Source of the DNA: Ischnura elegans
Taxonomy: Eukaryota > Arthropoda > Insecta > Odonata > Coenagrionidae
Direction: 5' to 3'
DNA length: 64,000 nucleotides
Assembly: GCF_921293095.1 (NCBI RefSeq)
Contig: NC_060251.1
Span: 66,295,585 to 66,359,584, forward strand
Position numbers and translations under genes: made by a program. The notes below the pieces were generated by a model. That model had not been told where the DNA came from and ran no database searches. It saw nothing but the letters and a program-made list of their open reading frames with translations. This document shows, piece after piece, positions 48,191 to 59,280 of this stretch. Numbering within the stretch: position 1 is the first letter of the stretch; every line of letters begins with the position of its first letter.

Positions 48191-48834
48191 CTAATGGTAG
48201 AAATTGTATAGTTTTTTTTATTATTTCTTATTTATTTTTAGGTAGGTTGCCCAGTCAATGAATGTGACTGAATCTTTTTTGTGTATGCTACTCTCATATT
48301 GTGTACTTATTTGATTGCCAAGTATGAATGGTGAATCATTGTGTTTATTGTGTACCTGCAGGAGAACTGCAAATCAAAACTCAATGAGCTTAAGTCAACC
48401 CACAGGTACTTTTATTTAATCCATAACATCTGCCGTTAATTGTGCACGCAATGCATCTTCATGATACATCTAAATGAAAAACAAAAGGACTTTACGCAAT
48501 ATCCAAATTCAAGTGGTGATGGTTTCTTGTGTGTTCTCCTTGTGGAAGTGAATTTCAATGAAGAATGAAAGGATGCCATAATTAGATGTAAACGATACCC
48601 CAGCTTTAGAGCTGCTCATAGGATTTCCTCTTCCATGGCAGCGGCGGCGATGAAATAGCCGCGCAGGTGTTGAGTCACTCGTGGCATTGCCTCCCCCGCA
48701 CCTCTCTGGCGGCCCTGCCGACGGCGGTTGTCCCTGACCATGCCCTCAAATTAAGAAGTGAACTTTGAAGCAAGAAGATTCACAAGTCTATCCTCAAAAG
48801 GAAGATATTTTTTTATTATATATCATTATCATTG
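48191..48834. other. Unassigned intergenic stretch
   Basis: No gene or repeat recognised. A short GC-rich stretch lies at 48630-48740. Confidence 0.4.
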
Positions 48835-49070
48835 CTGATCAACAATCTTAGGATTGGTTGGACGCAGCTCTCCACTCAATTCTCCTATCAGCTATTATTC
48901 CACAGATACTTTTTTCTTCCCTTTCACATACTTCTTTACCTGTTCCATGCATTTCATTCAAAGTCTTCCTTTTCCGTTCTTGCCTCCCACTTGTTCCTCG
49001 ACGATTGTCTTCATCTGCCCGTTATGCCTTAAGATATAGCCTATATGGTTGTTTCATGTCTTCTGGTCAA
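48835..49070 (-). pseudogene. LINE reverse-transcriptase C-terminal fragment, decayed
   Basis: On the minus strand, GYILRHNGQMKTIVEEQVGG, then KNGKGR, a stop, and ADRRIEWRAASNQS with a TAG stop correspond to the same order in 25263-25557. Several in-frame stops show decay. The 3' end shares CAATCCTAAGATTGTTGATC. Confidence 0.8.
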
Positions 49071-50540
49071 GGTTTACATGCGGCTTCTCTTCTTCCTTAA
49101 TCCTTTTATATACATTATCTGCTTTTTCAATAAAATCGTGTATTAAATAAAATATTATAAAAGTTCAAAAATGCTTTAATGAAGACCGTCCGGGCATCAA
49201 GGATAAAATAATTAAGTTAATAAGTGAAGGCTGGATTCGAAAGATTATGTTTGAAATGTGTAGAAAGATATTGAAACGTGTAAAATATGTTAAATTTTGA
49301 TATTGATTGAATAAAAAAAACTCATGCATCAGAAAGGAATTGGATCCCAAACAGTAAATGTATTAATTTTACTCCAGAATATCCGAGTATGCAGCGATAA
49401 CTGTTCTTATTAACTTTTAGTTCTCAAGTTTTTAATGTATTTTATGTATTTGTTCTGCTACCTGATTAAACAACTCATGAGGCTCGTATTTTCAGTATCT
49501 TCAGGAATTTTGGTCAGAGATGAAGATGGGCAGGACATAGTAGTCTTTGCATCTTAGATGGAAATATTGTTCTTTTGTGTTATATATTATAATTCTATTA
49601 TTTCTTATACAAGACGGCACAGGGCCAAACTATAGGGATTGAAGCGCATGGAAGATTATTTTTGTAACAAATTTAATTGATCAAATAAACCAATTTAGCT
49701 TTTCCATTTTCTCTTGATCATCATTGAACAGGTTAATAATTACTACTCTATCTCTCAGTTCTGTCTTAAATAAAGAAACTTACGGTATTATTTTATTCGC
49801 CCCATGCAAATCATAGAGACGAGGTTATCAGAAAAAAATTCTACACCAGTTAATAAAAGCTTACCTTATATTCTTCGAGTGGATGAAATGGATAGAAGGT
49901 GATAAAATAAATTAAGAATATCAGCGTCACTTCCCTCGGTGAAAGAAAGATATCATTAGGATTGGATATTCAAAATGACATTCATTTAAAGCTTTCTGTT
50001 TTTCATACTCTTCTTTATTGTTCTTTCCATTTTGTTAAAACTGATATGTGCATCAATAAATACTAATTTTACAATATTTTTCTTTGGTTGGAAGCTTTAA
50101 ACATCCTTAAAAATATTTGGCAAAACAATCCCAAAATAGTCACTCATTTTCATGCAGTGGCATGGATATATAAGGCACTAAAGACAGGAATATCAGTATG
50201 ACTTAAGGCATTCATCATATTGCCGCAATTTGTTACATCAGTTTGTAAAAAGTCTGTCCAATTTCACACGTTTATTATGAGTCAATAGAGCAACCATTTA
50301 TTCACTCAAAATAGAAAAAATATTTCTTTTTTTTGCAGTCACTTCTTCTTTCATGTGAGATGATATTTATAAATATTTTCAGAAAAAATACATTTGAGAT
50401 TAGATTTACGTCGTTGGCTCACAAAACGTTCGATAAATATTCATGCCCTATCATAAGCTGCTGTAGGAAATTATTTTTCGCCAAAGCACACGGTCATGGC
50501 AACTTTTCTTCATAAATTTTAGTAACAAAAAGTTAGTATA
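49071..50540. other. AT-rich intergenic DNA downstream of the bHLH gene
   Basis: No gene, RNA gene or repeat partner recognised. Confidence 0.4.
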
Positions 50541-50546
50541 TTTATT
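50541..50546 (-). terminator. Candidate polyadenylation signal for the bHLH gene
   Basis: TTTATT on the plus strand reads AATAAA on the minus strand, about 270 bases after the bHLH stop codon. It is the first plausible poly(A) signal I noted downstream. The hexamer is common in AT-rich DNA, so this is tentative. Confidence 0.3.
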
Positions 50547-50812
50547 GTTTTTCAAGGTAACACACATGCACTCGGGGTGTCAGTACTAGAACCGAGGTAT
50601 CTCTCTCAAAGTGGACTTAGTGAGAGAAAATGACCAGAGGTTTTCAGGAGTACGTTTCACTGGGGTCGTTATAATTGGTTCGACACCCCACTTTCACTCT
50701 CAAACTTGTCACATTGTGAAAACAATTTAAAAAATAGGCTGAACTCTCTAATATTTCAATCATGCAAAATAAATTAATCTGTATGTACATGGACTGTGAG
50801 GGAATGGGTAGT

Positions 50813-51793
50813 TCACTGTTCGGCCGCACCTTTGGACTCCGAAGCCTGCCGCTCCCTCTCTAGCAGCTCCACTAGCGCCGTGATATACGTCTGCGCCATC
50901 TGCAGGGTCTCGAACTTCGATAGGCGATGCTCTCCACCCAGCGACGGCACCACCTCCCGGAGCCGATCGAACGCGTCGTTTAGACCGTTCATCCTCCGCC
51001 GTTCCCGCGCGTTTGCAGCCAGCCTCCGCTTCTTCATCACCGCCGGCGAGGGGGGTCGTTCGGAGCGCCTACCACCCGACCCCCGGCCCCTCCGCGACCC
51101 TCCGCAAGGCCTTTTTGCTGGCGGAGGCCCCGTAGAATCCTTTGGAGACGAAAAGCTCTCCTCGTTGGTGGCGTAAAGGGCGCATGCAGAGGTGTCGCTG
51201 ATACCGCTGCTGCCCTCCGCACCAATCTCCCAAGATAGGTCGCTACCCTTACCGGCTTCCTCATAGACGGGGTAGTAGGCTTCCTGGTGGTCCTCGCCTG
51301 CCGAAGGGTGCGTTGTGCTGGACACGAGGGTGAACCGCGAGGGCGGGGATGGTGAAGGCGAAGCGGTGCCTGGGGTCATGGCGGCGCAGAAGGCGGTGCC
51401 CAGGGTGGTCCTCCGGGGCTCGTAGAGTGCGGTGGCGGGGTCCGCGTGTGCGGCCGCCGGACCCACCACCTCGTCCGCCCTGCACCGGTACAGCATGTCG
51501 TGGTCGTGGGCCCAGAAGCGCAGCGGGGGCCTGCAGACGGCCGGGTCGACGTCGTACGGAGTGGTGTCGGCTGCCGGCGTGGACGAGGAGGAGGGCTCCT
51601 CAGCGGGCGGGGAGAGGGGCGAGTGGGAGGGGGCATAGGAGGGTGGGCAGCGGGGCGGCGGGGGCAGGAAGGAGTCGCGGGGCGGGGAGGCGGCGGCCCC
51701 CGGCGGTTGGTGGCTGCCCCCGTCCCGCAGCACGTCGCCGCCGTGCGCCCACCTCCACTCCTGCTTGACGAGCGGCGGACCCCACGAGAGCAT
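50813..51793 (-). CDS. ato: Atonal-family proneural bHLH transcription factor
   Basis: Atonal-type bHLH proteins dimerise with Daughterless/E proteins, bind E-boxes in the nucleus and specify sense-organ and photoreceptor precursors. The frame is open from the stop at 50813-50815 to 51835, but its first codon there is GTG. The first in-frame ATG is at 51793-51791, giving 326 residues. From that start the basic region ([13 protein letters not shown]) is near residues 256-268, helix 1 ([15 protein letters not shown]) 269-283, the loop to about 294 and helix 2 ([17 protein letters not shown]) 295-311, with about 15 residues after it. The C-terminal bHLH is typical of insect Atonal. The N-terminal part is low-complexity and rich in Pro, Ser, Gly and Arg, with a basic, NLS-like stretch ([18 protein letters not shown]) before the bHLH. 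No intron is needed. The coding DNA is far more GC-rich than its surroundings. RRLAAN favours Ato/Amos over Cato, but exact orthology is inferred. An upstream exon supplying a different start cannot be excluded. Confidence 0.9.
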   Translation of the reverse strand: MLSWGPPLVKQEWRWAHGGDVLRDGGSHQPPGAAASPPRDSFLPPPPRCPPSYAPSHSPLSPPAEEPSSSSTPAADTTPYDVDPAVCRPPLRFWAHDHDMLYRCRADEVVGPAAAHADPATALYEPRRTTLGTAFCAAMTPGTASPSPSPPSRFTLVSSTTHPSAGEDHQEAYYPVYEEAGKGSDLSWEIGAEGSSGISDTSACALYATNEESFSSPKDSTGPPPAKRPCGGSRRGRGSGGRRSERPPSPAVMKKRRLAANARERRRMNGLNDAFDRLREVVPSLGGEHRLSKFETLQMAQTYITALVELLERERQASESKGAAEQ

Positions 51794-51824
51794 TGGCGCG
51801 GAGACTTCAACGTCCGAGGAGACT

Positions 51825-51863
51825 TCAACGCCCACTAGTCAATTCACTTGCGAGGAGATGCAT
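51825..51863 (-). promoter_or_regulatory. Short upstream ORF in the presumed 5' leader of the bHLH gene
   Basis: An ATG at 51863-51861 opens a 12-codon frame that ends in TGA at 51827-51825, 32 bases before the main ATG and in another frame. If the transcript starts upstream, this uORF could dampen translation of the bHLH protein. No TATA box or transcription start was identified, so its presence in the mRNA is an inference. Confidence 0.3.
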
Positions 51864-52500
51864 TTTCTCTTCCTTTTGTCACAACCTTATAATCATCAGG
51901 GCAAGATTTTCAGCTAAAAAGAAGTGCAATTGTCATGGGTTTGCGTTGCAGCGTCTGTTTTAACAAATTTATAGTGCTTCATATCTATCCGAAGTAACTT
52001 AGATGTTGATAATTATGACGACTTTTAGATGGTCAAGAAACTATAATTGTCTTCGTCTACCTACTGAGGTCTATTTCCTTCAATATTAAATAAAAAAATT
52101 CACTGAATTCATTGGGGAAATTCCATAAAGCACAGATAAATCCTCGAAGCAGTTTTTCCACTTTTGGAAATTATATTCGAAATAACGACTGATTAATTTC
52201 GGGTAAAATACTGAGTATAGGAGCCTATACAAATTACACTGTACGATCCACTGTCTTAACTCTTCATGCGAGGAATCTTCTCAGAATTATTAGTCACTTG
52301 CCTTTATTGGTCTTTCATTTCGCACTGTGATCGTCCTTGTCCGAGGCGGTGATCCTGGTAGTCCACCTCCTTGGAGAATCCCTCGAAATGTGGATCCGGG
52401 GCCAAATATGTGCGCACGGAGCACTTGACACCGGCGTGCCGCCTTCCCCTGACACTCCCCTCCCGGGGAACCTGTTCCCCCGAACACTTTCCAATAAAGG
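51864..52500. other. Presumed upstream region of the bHLH gene
   Basis: 51864-52260 is AT-rich and 52290-52680 GC-rich. No TATA box, tRNA or repeat was recognised. Regulatory sequences for the bHLH gene would be expected here by position only. Confidence 0.35.
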
Positions 52501-52502
52501 CT

Positions 52503-52524
52503 CACACACACACACACACACACA
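52503..52524 (+). repeat. (CA)11 microsatellite
   Basis: Eleven uninterrupted CA dinucleotides in a GC-rich block upstream of the bHLH gene. Confidence 0.95.
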
Positions 52525-53237
52525 AACTCACTCACTGACACGATCGTCCCCCGTGCTTCCCGGAAAAGGGCCAAGGCGATATATTGTTTCAGAAGGGGCA
52601 ATGAAGCGGGCAAGGAGCGCCGGGTCAGAATAAAAACCCTTTTATCCCCCGGCTTTCGATCCTATTTCCTCTTCCCTTTCACCGTCCTGGGAGACGTCCC
52701 GGAAAATATGAATCACTTAAATGTCCGGTTTTATAGATCGATGAGGCGTGAGAGGGAGGAGAAGCCATAGAGGGACAATTGGAGTCGGGGTAAGGTTTTT
52801 GACCACCCCTCGTTGACATTTCGAGCTCCGTTAAGTAAGGCCTCGAAACCCTTCCGCGAGATTGACTTATTTTTGGCATCAGGAACAAGTGAAGAGAGAA
52901 GACTATAGGAAGAGTTAAGGCTCGTCGATGTTGAGATACAAGACTCCTCAAGTTATATATTGTTCATGAAAATATTTAGACTCTTCTACGCTATATCCCT
53001 GCTGGATATAGTCTGTGGAAGTAAGATTTTTTGGCGGAGGCAGCAAAACGTTTCGACTTCTCGGGGCACGTTCAGTAAATCCTCAAAAACTTGCCACGAG
53101 AATGACTTATTTTGGACATCAGGATGTATAAAATAAGAAAAAGAACCCGTGGAAAAAGTTTGTCCATGTTCAGATGAAATGCTCCTTCAATGCAGATATA
53201 ATTCACGATAATTTCGAGGCAGCGCCACATCAAAACG
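52525..53237. other. Unassigned intergenic stretch
   Basis: Mixed composition with no recognised gene. CTCGTTGACATTTCGAGC/TTCGACTTCTCGGG-like pieces near 52805 and 53052, and GACTTATTTTTGGCATCAGG (52863) with a counterpart near 53103, suggest a diverged direct repeat about 240 bases apart. Confidence 0.4.
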
Positions 53238-53312
53238 GCTGGTGTCCTAACACCCCCCCGCCACACGCCCTATTAGGCGGCTTGCGGGGTAGTAAGTAGA
53301 TGTAGATGAAGT
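53238..53312 (-). repeat. Interspersed repeat family B, left part
   Basis: On the minus strand, CATCTACATCTACTTACTAC, CCCGCAAGCCGCCTAATAGG and GCGTGTGGCGGGGGGGTGTT, then ACACCAGCC, match the family B start. Confidence 0.7.
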
Positions 53313-55944
53313 CCTCACTCAGTGCGGTCTCTCGTGTTGATCTCTTGCCTGGCTTGTCGACCCCGACCCAGCCACCGTCGCACTTTGCCCGAGCCCCGCA
53401 CTGAGGTCTCGCACTGTATACCGTGGGTGTCCGATGTTGGTTGTCCGTGGATACGGACGTTGCTAGTCGGTCGTGGAGTGGGGGCACTGAGGAGCACGTC
53501 GACGTGTGAAAAGTCGGGAAGTGGATGGCTGCGTATGTGTGTAAAAAAAACGGAGGCATTCTGGGTAGCGCGTGCTTCCCGGTTGGGGGCGTTGAAAGGG
53601 GAAGGGAGGAGGGTCTCTCATCCCGCTATCCACGGCAGAGGTGGCGGGTCACGTGACTCCCCCGCGAGCCAATGGGTGAAAAGTCCTCCCCGAAAAGTTG
53701 CTCATACCCCCTTCCCTTCTAATCGCCTCAGGCTCCTTCTGATATCACCTTTTCTCTACTATGACGTAGATTTCTCTGTCAGCCAACTTAAATCATGCAT
53801 TAGACCACCCTAGTTCATCATAACTGTCACTTGAAATATTGTTTTGTTGGGTATATTCCATTTATCCTGGGTATAAGTCAATCGATCAAAGAGGACAAGC
53901 TGTGATGGCTATGTCTATCTGGTGAAGGAACCATCAGAATATCCAAAACGCCTAGCACTACGTTTTTCTTACTTTCTGGTTCACTTTACTCCGTTAATAT
54001 TAGATAAACAGGTGGGAAACTCATTACGAGGTTATTTTTGTAGTAATTTATGTTGAAGGTTTGATATGTGTGAGAATTTATTGCGCTATGAATAAGTATG
54101 ATGAAGTTAAATGCAGGTGGGGAGGTCAGTGGCTAATATATGTGGGGGGGGGGGGGGGGCAAGATCAATCTATGGTAGAGTCATTTTAAATAAGGGCAAG
54201 CTATGATATTTTAGTATTTGTGAAATTTTAAATTTTTAAAGTTGGAAAGTATTGGCAGATAAGTGGGAAGTTTCTGAGATATCTTTTAGTTTCAGTCTAT
54301 AGACAGCTTCACCGATAATTACTTTCCTTATTTTGGGAAGGGGAGGTATTTTAGTCACGCCCCTGGTGAGGAGTAAATGCAGATCTCTGTGTTTTCTTTA
54401 CACGCAGTTCAGGAGAGTTGGTTAAATTGTAGGGAACAATCTATAAGTTCTCTTATTAAATTCACTGTATGAAAAAGATTGAACATTGATTAAACTTCTC
54501 ACCGACTATAATCATTCCACCGTGCTGATATCAGCCTGCACTCGGTGTTTCCGAGCAAGGATCAGTGTTAATGCCCTGAGAATATTTTCCGAACGCTTTG
54601 AAGTAAAAAAAATTCTTCATTTTGAAATTCATCCCATACTCTTTTTTGTAGGCGATGGGAGAGAATACCCTAATTATTATCACGACGATTAATATTTATC
54701 CGCTAATGGTAGCGGGTGCAGTTTCTTTCCCTGTTGAACTATGACTTTCTCAGAGGATAACTAAAACTCTAGAATTTTCTTCCCATTTTACCACGAACTT
54801 ACTCCAAAATGGGATTTCTTTTTAGCAAATATAAAAGTAGATTTGTGATTTTCAACATTAGTGGGTAATTGGGCATCATAACATATTTTGTAATTTGTAA
54901 TTCAATATACAATTCGCTTTTTCTGAAAATTTATTAAATTCGCGTACTTACAGAGTATAATTCCAATAAAAAATATAACTCCAAAACATACATTTCAACC
55001 CCAACATTTGAAATATGAAAATATTATCTCCTCAGGAGGAAAAATATAATTTTATGAAAAAAATCATTTTGTGCTTTAAATGTCCCTTTCAAAAATACTC
55101 TTTTGGACCTAATGAGCTAGCATTCGCAATAAGTGTGCGAGAGTGTTATGACGTAAATTCCTATCACAAATGACATTCCAGTTTTCCTTTCGTTTTCTAT
55201 GATTCGTAAATAATGTAGACTTGATTTCAAAAATTTTTACTGATGTCCTTATAAATCGTGGTGTTATTGCGTGATAAATTCATATTACAGTTTCAAATAA
55301 ATGGGAATAGCAGAATAAGATCGGCAGTCGATAATAATTACTATGAATGTCTTATTATTAATTTAGGCGATTATTTTTATCCTAGGCATTCGCTATTTGC
55401 GGTAATCAGTAAATGCTAAAATCTCAAAGGATACATTCAAGAACGTACATGTTTTTTTGGCGAAGTAACTAGAAGTCGAAGCTAGCATTGAAACACTAAC
55501 TTCTGCATTGTAATGGGGAATCAAAACTGCAACTTAAATACGTTTTGATAGATTGAATAAAATCCTGATATTTTTCCTCCTTGATAGATTATGAATTAGA
55601 TCAAAATAAAAATAACAACGTGAAAAAAATACTTGCGTCGTAATTAGCCCATCAGACCTATCAAATTCAGCACGTGACATAGGTTTTTACTATTTTAATT
55701 TTGGCCCTCTGCGCAGAGGCCAATGCAATCCGATGTATGTATATTTATTATTTAATTTATTAATATGCACCACCCAGAAAACAGCACTAGTTGTCCTTTA
55801 CATCGGGGGCTACAACAATTAGCAATGAACGACCACAAATATCCATGGTTATCCATGGATGTCCATGTTATCCAAGAGGATTACCATGGTTATCCCTATC
55901 CATGCACATGGTTCCATCCATGGGAGATTAAGAGTAACTTTCCC
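53313..55944. other. Intergenic; GC-rich island then AT-rich DNA
   Basis: 53313-53720 is GC-rich with many frames but no domain. A run of 16 G lies at 54144-54159. CACGCCCCTG near 54357 resembles a reversed hAT end without a partner. The rest is AT-rich and featureless. Confidence 0.4.
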
Positions 55945-56014
55945 AAGTGGGAGTCGAACCCCCGGCCTTATGATTGGCAGCCAAAGACTATATCCCGTCG
56001 CTACCGAGGCCGCC
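55945..56014 (-). mobile_element. tRNA-derived SINE head
   Basis: On the minus strand, GGCCTCGGTAGCGACGGGAT, AGTCTTTGGCTGCCAATCA and a B box GGTTCGACTCC (55960-55950) match the family head. No body or tail is visible. Confidence 0.6.
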
Positions 56015-56039
56015 AAGACCATATTTTCTCTTAGACTAG

Positions 56040-56470
56040 GACAGTCCGTGCATTCTACTTTGCCTTCCTCAAGTTTTTCCTTCTGCCACCTCCGTTCTTG
56101 GTGGGGCGGGTGGAAAAGAGGGGTCGCGCCATACGGCGTATAATCATTGGCATCATCGCTGGGGGGACGGAGGAGGAGGGGGTGGGGAGCTCGTGTGCCT
56201 CCCCACTCCACTATCCCCTCCCCCCATCCCTCCCAGCACGCGCGCCACCACTCGAGACGGGAGCACGCCGCTCTTTCCGGGAGGAAAAATGAAGTGGACA
56301 GAGGCCGAGCACGAAAAACGCTTTTTGCCCCCAAAGACTCCAACGCGAGCGCTTCCGTCCAGTGTCAACCCGCGTGTCCACTAATGAGAACGGTGGCGTC
56401 GGAAGCAGAATTTGTCGCGAGAGAATGTAGAGAAGCGGGGATTTTGTCGTGCTTCAACTCCGCGACACGT
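56040..56470. other. GC-rich island
   Basis: Several overlapping frames on both strands (up to 164 codons, 55849-56343 minus) lack domains and overlap the SINE head, so I do not call them genes. Confidence 0.35.
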
Positions 56471-56577
56471 TTTCATGGATATTAAAATGAATATTTTAGC
56501 TGCCATCTGAGATGATGATTATTACTTAAGGTATTCTACCGATGGAAGCAACTTTTGAGTTTTTTTCTCAATTTTCC

Positions 56578-56720
56578 TGCCTCGGTGGTGGCGGGGTAAA
56601 GTCCCCGCCTGCCATATGATAGGTCGCGGGTTCGAGTCCCGCCCCGGTAGGTTCCCCCAATCTTGGGTATAGTTGGTCGTAATTGCTACATTGTTTGAAC
56701 ACTTCGATGTAATATGGCCA
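56578..56720 (+). mobile_element. tRNA-derived SINE
   Basis: TGCCTCGGTGGTGGCGGGGT, GTCCCCGCCTGCCATATG and a B box GGTTCGAGTCC (56629-56639), followed by CCCGGTAGG and an ACTTCGATGTAATATGGCC body. The same family as 18597-18788. The A-rich tail is lost; an ATT-repeat lies near 56815. Confidence 0.8.
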
Positions 56721-57790
56721 ATATATTTAAATATGTTTGCATTGACGCTATCGAGGGGATAGGTAGAAGAGAGGACTTCTTAGTCTCAACGTCGCCCAAG
56801 TAGAGACATCTTATAATTATTATTATTATTATTTAATACGTTCTGTATTCGATGTATAGGAAAAACAAATAAATGTAAGTCAAAATGACTTCAGCCTGTC
56901 TCCCATCCTATAATGAACTTCACTATTCAATTCACAATGAGGACTGTTAATAATAATATTATCACTCTATATTTATTACAAACAGAGACATATTCAGAAC
57001 GTAAGGAGCTTTAGGCAACCGAGAAGGCGTTTTAGGTCACCATCTTTATATATTAATATTCCATCTTGTAATCTTGTCATTGATTTTTTACCCACTTCCC
57101 ATTATCAGATCGACTTGAAATTCTGCCCGCTTGATTACTTCTAATGACAATACAATATTGAATAATCAGAGATTTGAAATTTTGTTCCATTTTGCTCGAA
57201 CATATGGATTAAATTTCCATACGGAAAAATAGTTTTAAATTTTCTGAATTTATGGCGTTAGCTGTTAAAGTTTTGGCGGTTTTTCTTTAACAGCTCTGGT
57301 TTCACCGATTACATAATTCACCGCTAAAACGTTGATAATAAAGTTAAAATAAAAAAGGCTTTAATAAAACAGCCTATTCTATAGAAAATGCCCATATAAA
57401 ATGCACATACATAGAAAATGCATGAAAAGTAAAAAATAAGCATTTAATCGGTTGGAGAATAAAGTTGGGTTCTGATTAGGTTTAGATATTAATATTGCGA
57501 GCTATTCCTTCCTCGCCTATACTCTTCTACACTTATTTCTAAAAAACCTAATCAGCCCCCACGCATCCTTCTCCGACAAATGATAATCATATCTATTACT
57601 TTTAAGTGCATTTTTTACTGTTTTATGTATAAGCGTTTTTTGTTATCTTTTCATTTATATTAGTGAATTTCTCCATTTTCGGGTTATCGCCGCGTTTCGT
57701 GGTCAGATTTCAAAGTGATTGTTGTGGTCAAAGTGATGATTTCACTTTTTATTTATATTTTTCCCTTGGTGTATAAAATTACGCGAATAG
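56721..57790. other. Unassigned intergenic stretch
   Basis: AT-rich with an ATT microsatellite near 56815-56834. No gene recognised. Confidence 0.4.
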
Positions 57791-58110
57791 AAATCAACTA
57801 AGTTTGGTAATATTATTACGGAGGCTTCCACGGTGATTGGTGATTGTTTTTCGGGTTCATTCCGCGTTAACTCATATTTTTTACTCATATTTTGTCCGCA
57901 AAATATGATTCAACGTGGAAAGAACCCGAAAAACAATCACCTAAGTTTGATAATACTGAAAACGAGGTGTAATTTGGCTTGCCGAATCTCAGTCAAGACA
58001 AATGATTGTAATCCTGGCAACCATCGGGGTGTAACATTAATGTGATTGGAAATTGACTAAGTTTGATATTCTTGGTAATGAGGTGTGACTTGGCTCTGTT
58101 CAGTCTTGAG
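57790..58110 (+). repeat. Direct repeats around the foldback
   Basis: ACTAAGTTTGATATTCTTGG (58056) and GAGGTGTGACTTGGCT repeat CTAAGTTTGATAATACTG (57941) and GAGGTGTAATTTGGCT at a spacing of about 115 bases. A weaker third piece lies at 57796. It is probably one transposon with internal repeats. Confidence 0.55.
57838..57940. repeat. Foldback with 42 bp arms
   Basis: 57838-57879 and 57899-57940 are reverse complements with only about four differences, sharing GGTGATTGTTTTTCGGGTTC. The loop is about 19 bases. It lies among direct repeats of CTAAGTTTGATAAT type (57795, 57942 and 58057). Confidence 0.75.
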
Positions 58111-58514
58111 GGACTCTTTTGTAGCGACAATGAAGTATACGTTGTAGGATCTTTGCGTGTGTTGTCCCTTCTGGGCGCTTGTCATGCCTCGAGGTGACGT
58201 GGTTGTCGGATCGAGGGGTCGACCCGTCCCTCCGGATGGCCCAACTCCGAGGCCTTCGGAGAGTATCCGGTGAACAAACTCGTAACCTGTCAATGCGCGA
58301 CTTTCTTCCGATGGACGACTTTGGACGGTGCTTTTCTTTGGAGTCGGATCGAGTGGCTCACGGGAAGGACGTGGAAATTTCGTCCACGCTACGGAAAAAG
58401 AATTCGTTCGACCGGTATTTGGAGGGGTATCTTGTTCAGGTGCTTTGAAGCCCACTTTTAAATACCTCATAAAAGGACCGGTACAAGTGCGATTTTTACT
58501 AAAGGTCTATATAT
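58111..58514. other. Moderately GC-rich, unassigned
   Basis: Overlapping frames of 63-137 codons on both strands without a domain. Confidence 0.35.
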
Positions 58515-59124
58515 ATTTTCATTGCTTAAATCGAAAGGTTATTACTCCTGTAGTACGTATTTCACGCTTTTAGATTTTTAAATGACGATATCTATTTTTC
58601 GCGATTAAATGAAAAGTGAAAATTTTCAAGCGAACGAAAACGCGACGGCTAAGTATGAATGCTGGAAAAATTTTGTGTGACGTCATCCTGGTTCAGCCTG
58701 TGTGAGGCCACCTTGGTGCGAGGCCTTGATCACCACTACGATGCAGGCTGCTAGCAGGTAGCGCTTGGCTTAAATAAGGATTATTAATAACCTATTAAGC
58801 GAGGAAAACTTTCCGACCATAGGCAATTATAATAGGTGATTATTAAGAGATGTTTCCCTGAACCCTGTGCCTCATGCATGCATTGGTAATCTCAGACGAT
58901 GTAAAACTCCTGACTTCTCGTATAGCATCTAGGTCCCTGTGATGTCACGTGGAAGGCATCGCATGGGCCCCAATCTGGCCTTTTTCAAATGAGATTAAAA
59001 TTGACCATTAGCATTGGTCTAAACTGGGATATCTAAAACAAAATAATTTGTATATTATGAATACACTAATGGTGGGTAACGAATCGCAATCAATGCCTCT
59101 CGTTTTCTTTGATGAAGGAAACTA
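58515..59124 (-). repeat. Family D interspersed repeat, copy 2
   Basis: Reverse-complement partner of 45050-45690, with the same ordered blocks including TTAATAATCCTTATTTAAGC, CTGCTAGCAGG, TGACGTCA (58678-58685) and GTAGTTTCCTTCATCAAAGA at its minus-strand start. It ends within a few bases of the foldback at 59131. Confidence 0.75.
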
Positions 59125-59130
59125 CCCTGT

Positions 59131-59280
59131 TTTGGATATAAGTGCAGATAATGGATAATGCTTGGTGGGGTACACAATATTGTTGTGGCAGAGGGATACA
59201 AGTGAATGACAGAATCTATATATCTGCCACAGCAATATTTTTTGTACCCCACCAACCATTATCTGCAGTTATATCCAAAA
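59131..59280. mobile_element. Foldback MITE, about 57-63 bp arms
   Basis: TTTTGGATATAAGTGCAGAT at 59131 and its near-complement ending at 59280, plus GGTGGGGTACA and TGTGGCAG blocks, form a long imperfect hairpin around a 30-base loop. The left arm has a 6-base insertion. No coding frame. Confidence 0.8.

Noticed and set aside
50796..51838. Several long frames on both strands overlapping the bHLH gene
   Set aside because: They are shadows of the very GC-rich bHLH coding sequence; only the minus frame has a recognisable domain.
53322..53813. 163-codon plus-strand frame
   Set aside because: It lies in a GC-rich island with overlapping frames on the other strand; no motif or family resemblance.
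54120..54365. hAT element between CAGTGGC and a reversed CAGGGGCGTGACTA
   Set aside because: The ends resemble hAT termini but the flanking octamers do not match and the ends differ from each other.
55849..56343. 164-codon minus-strand frame
   Set aside because: It overlaps a tRNA-derived SINE head and low-complexity GC-rich DNA; no domain.
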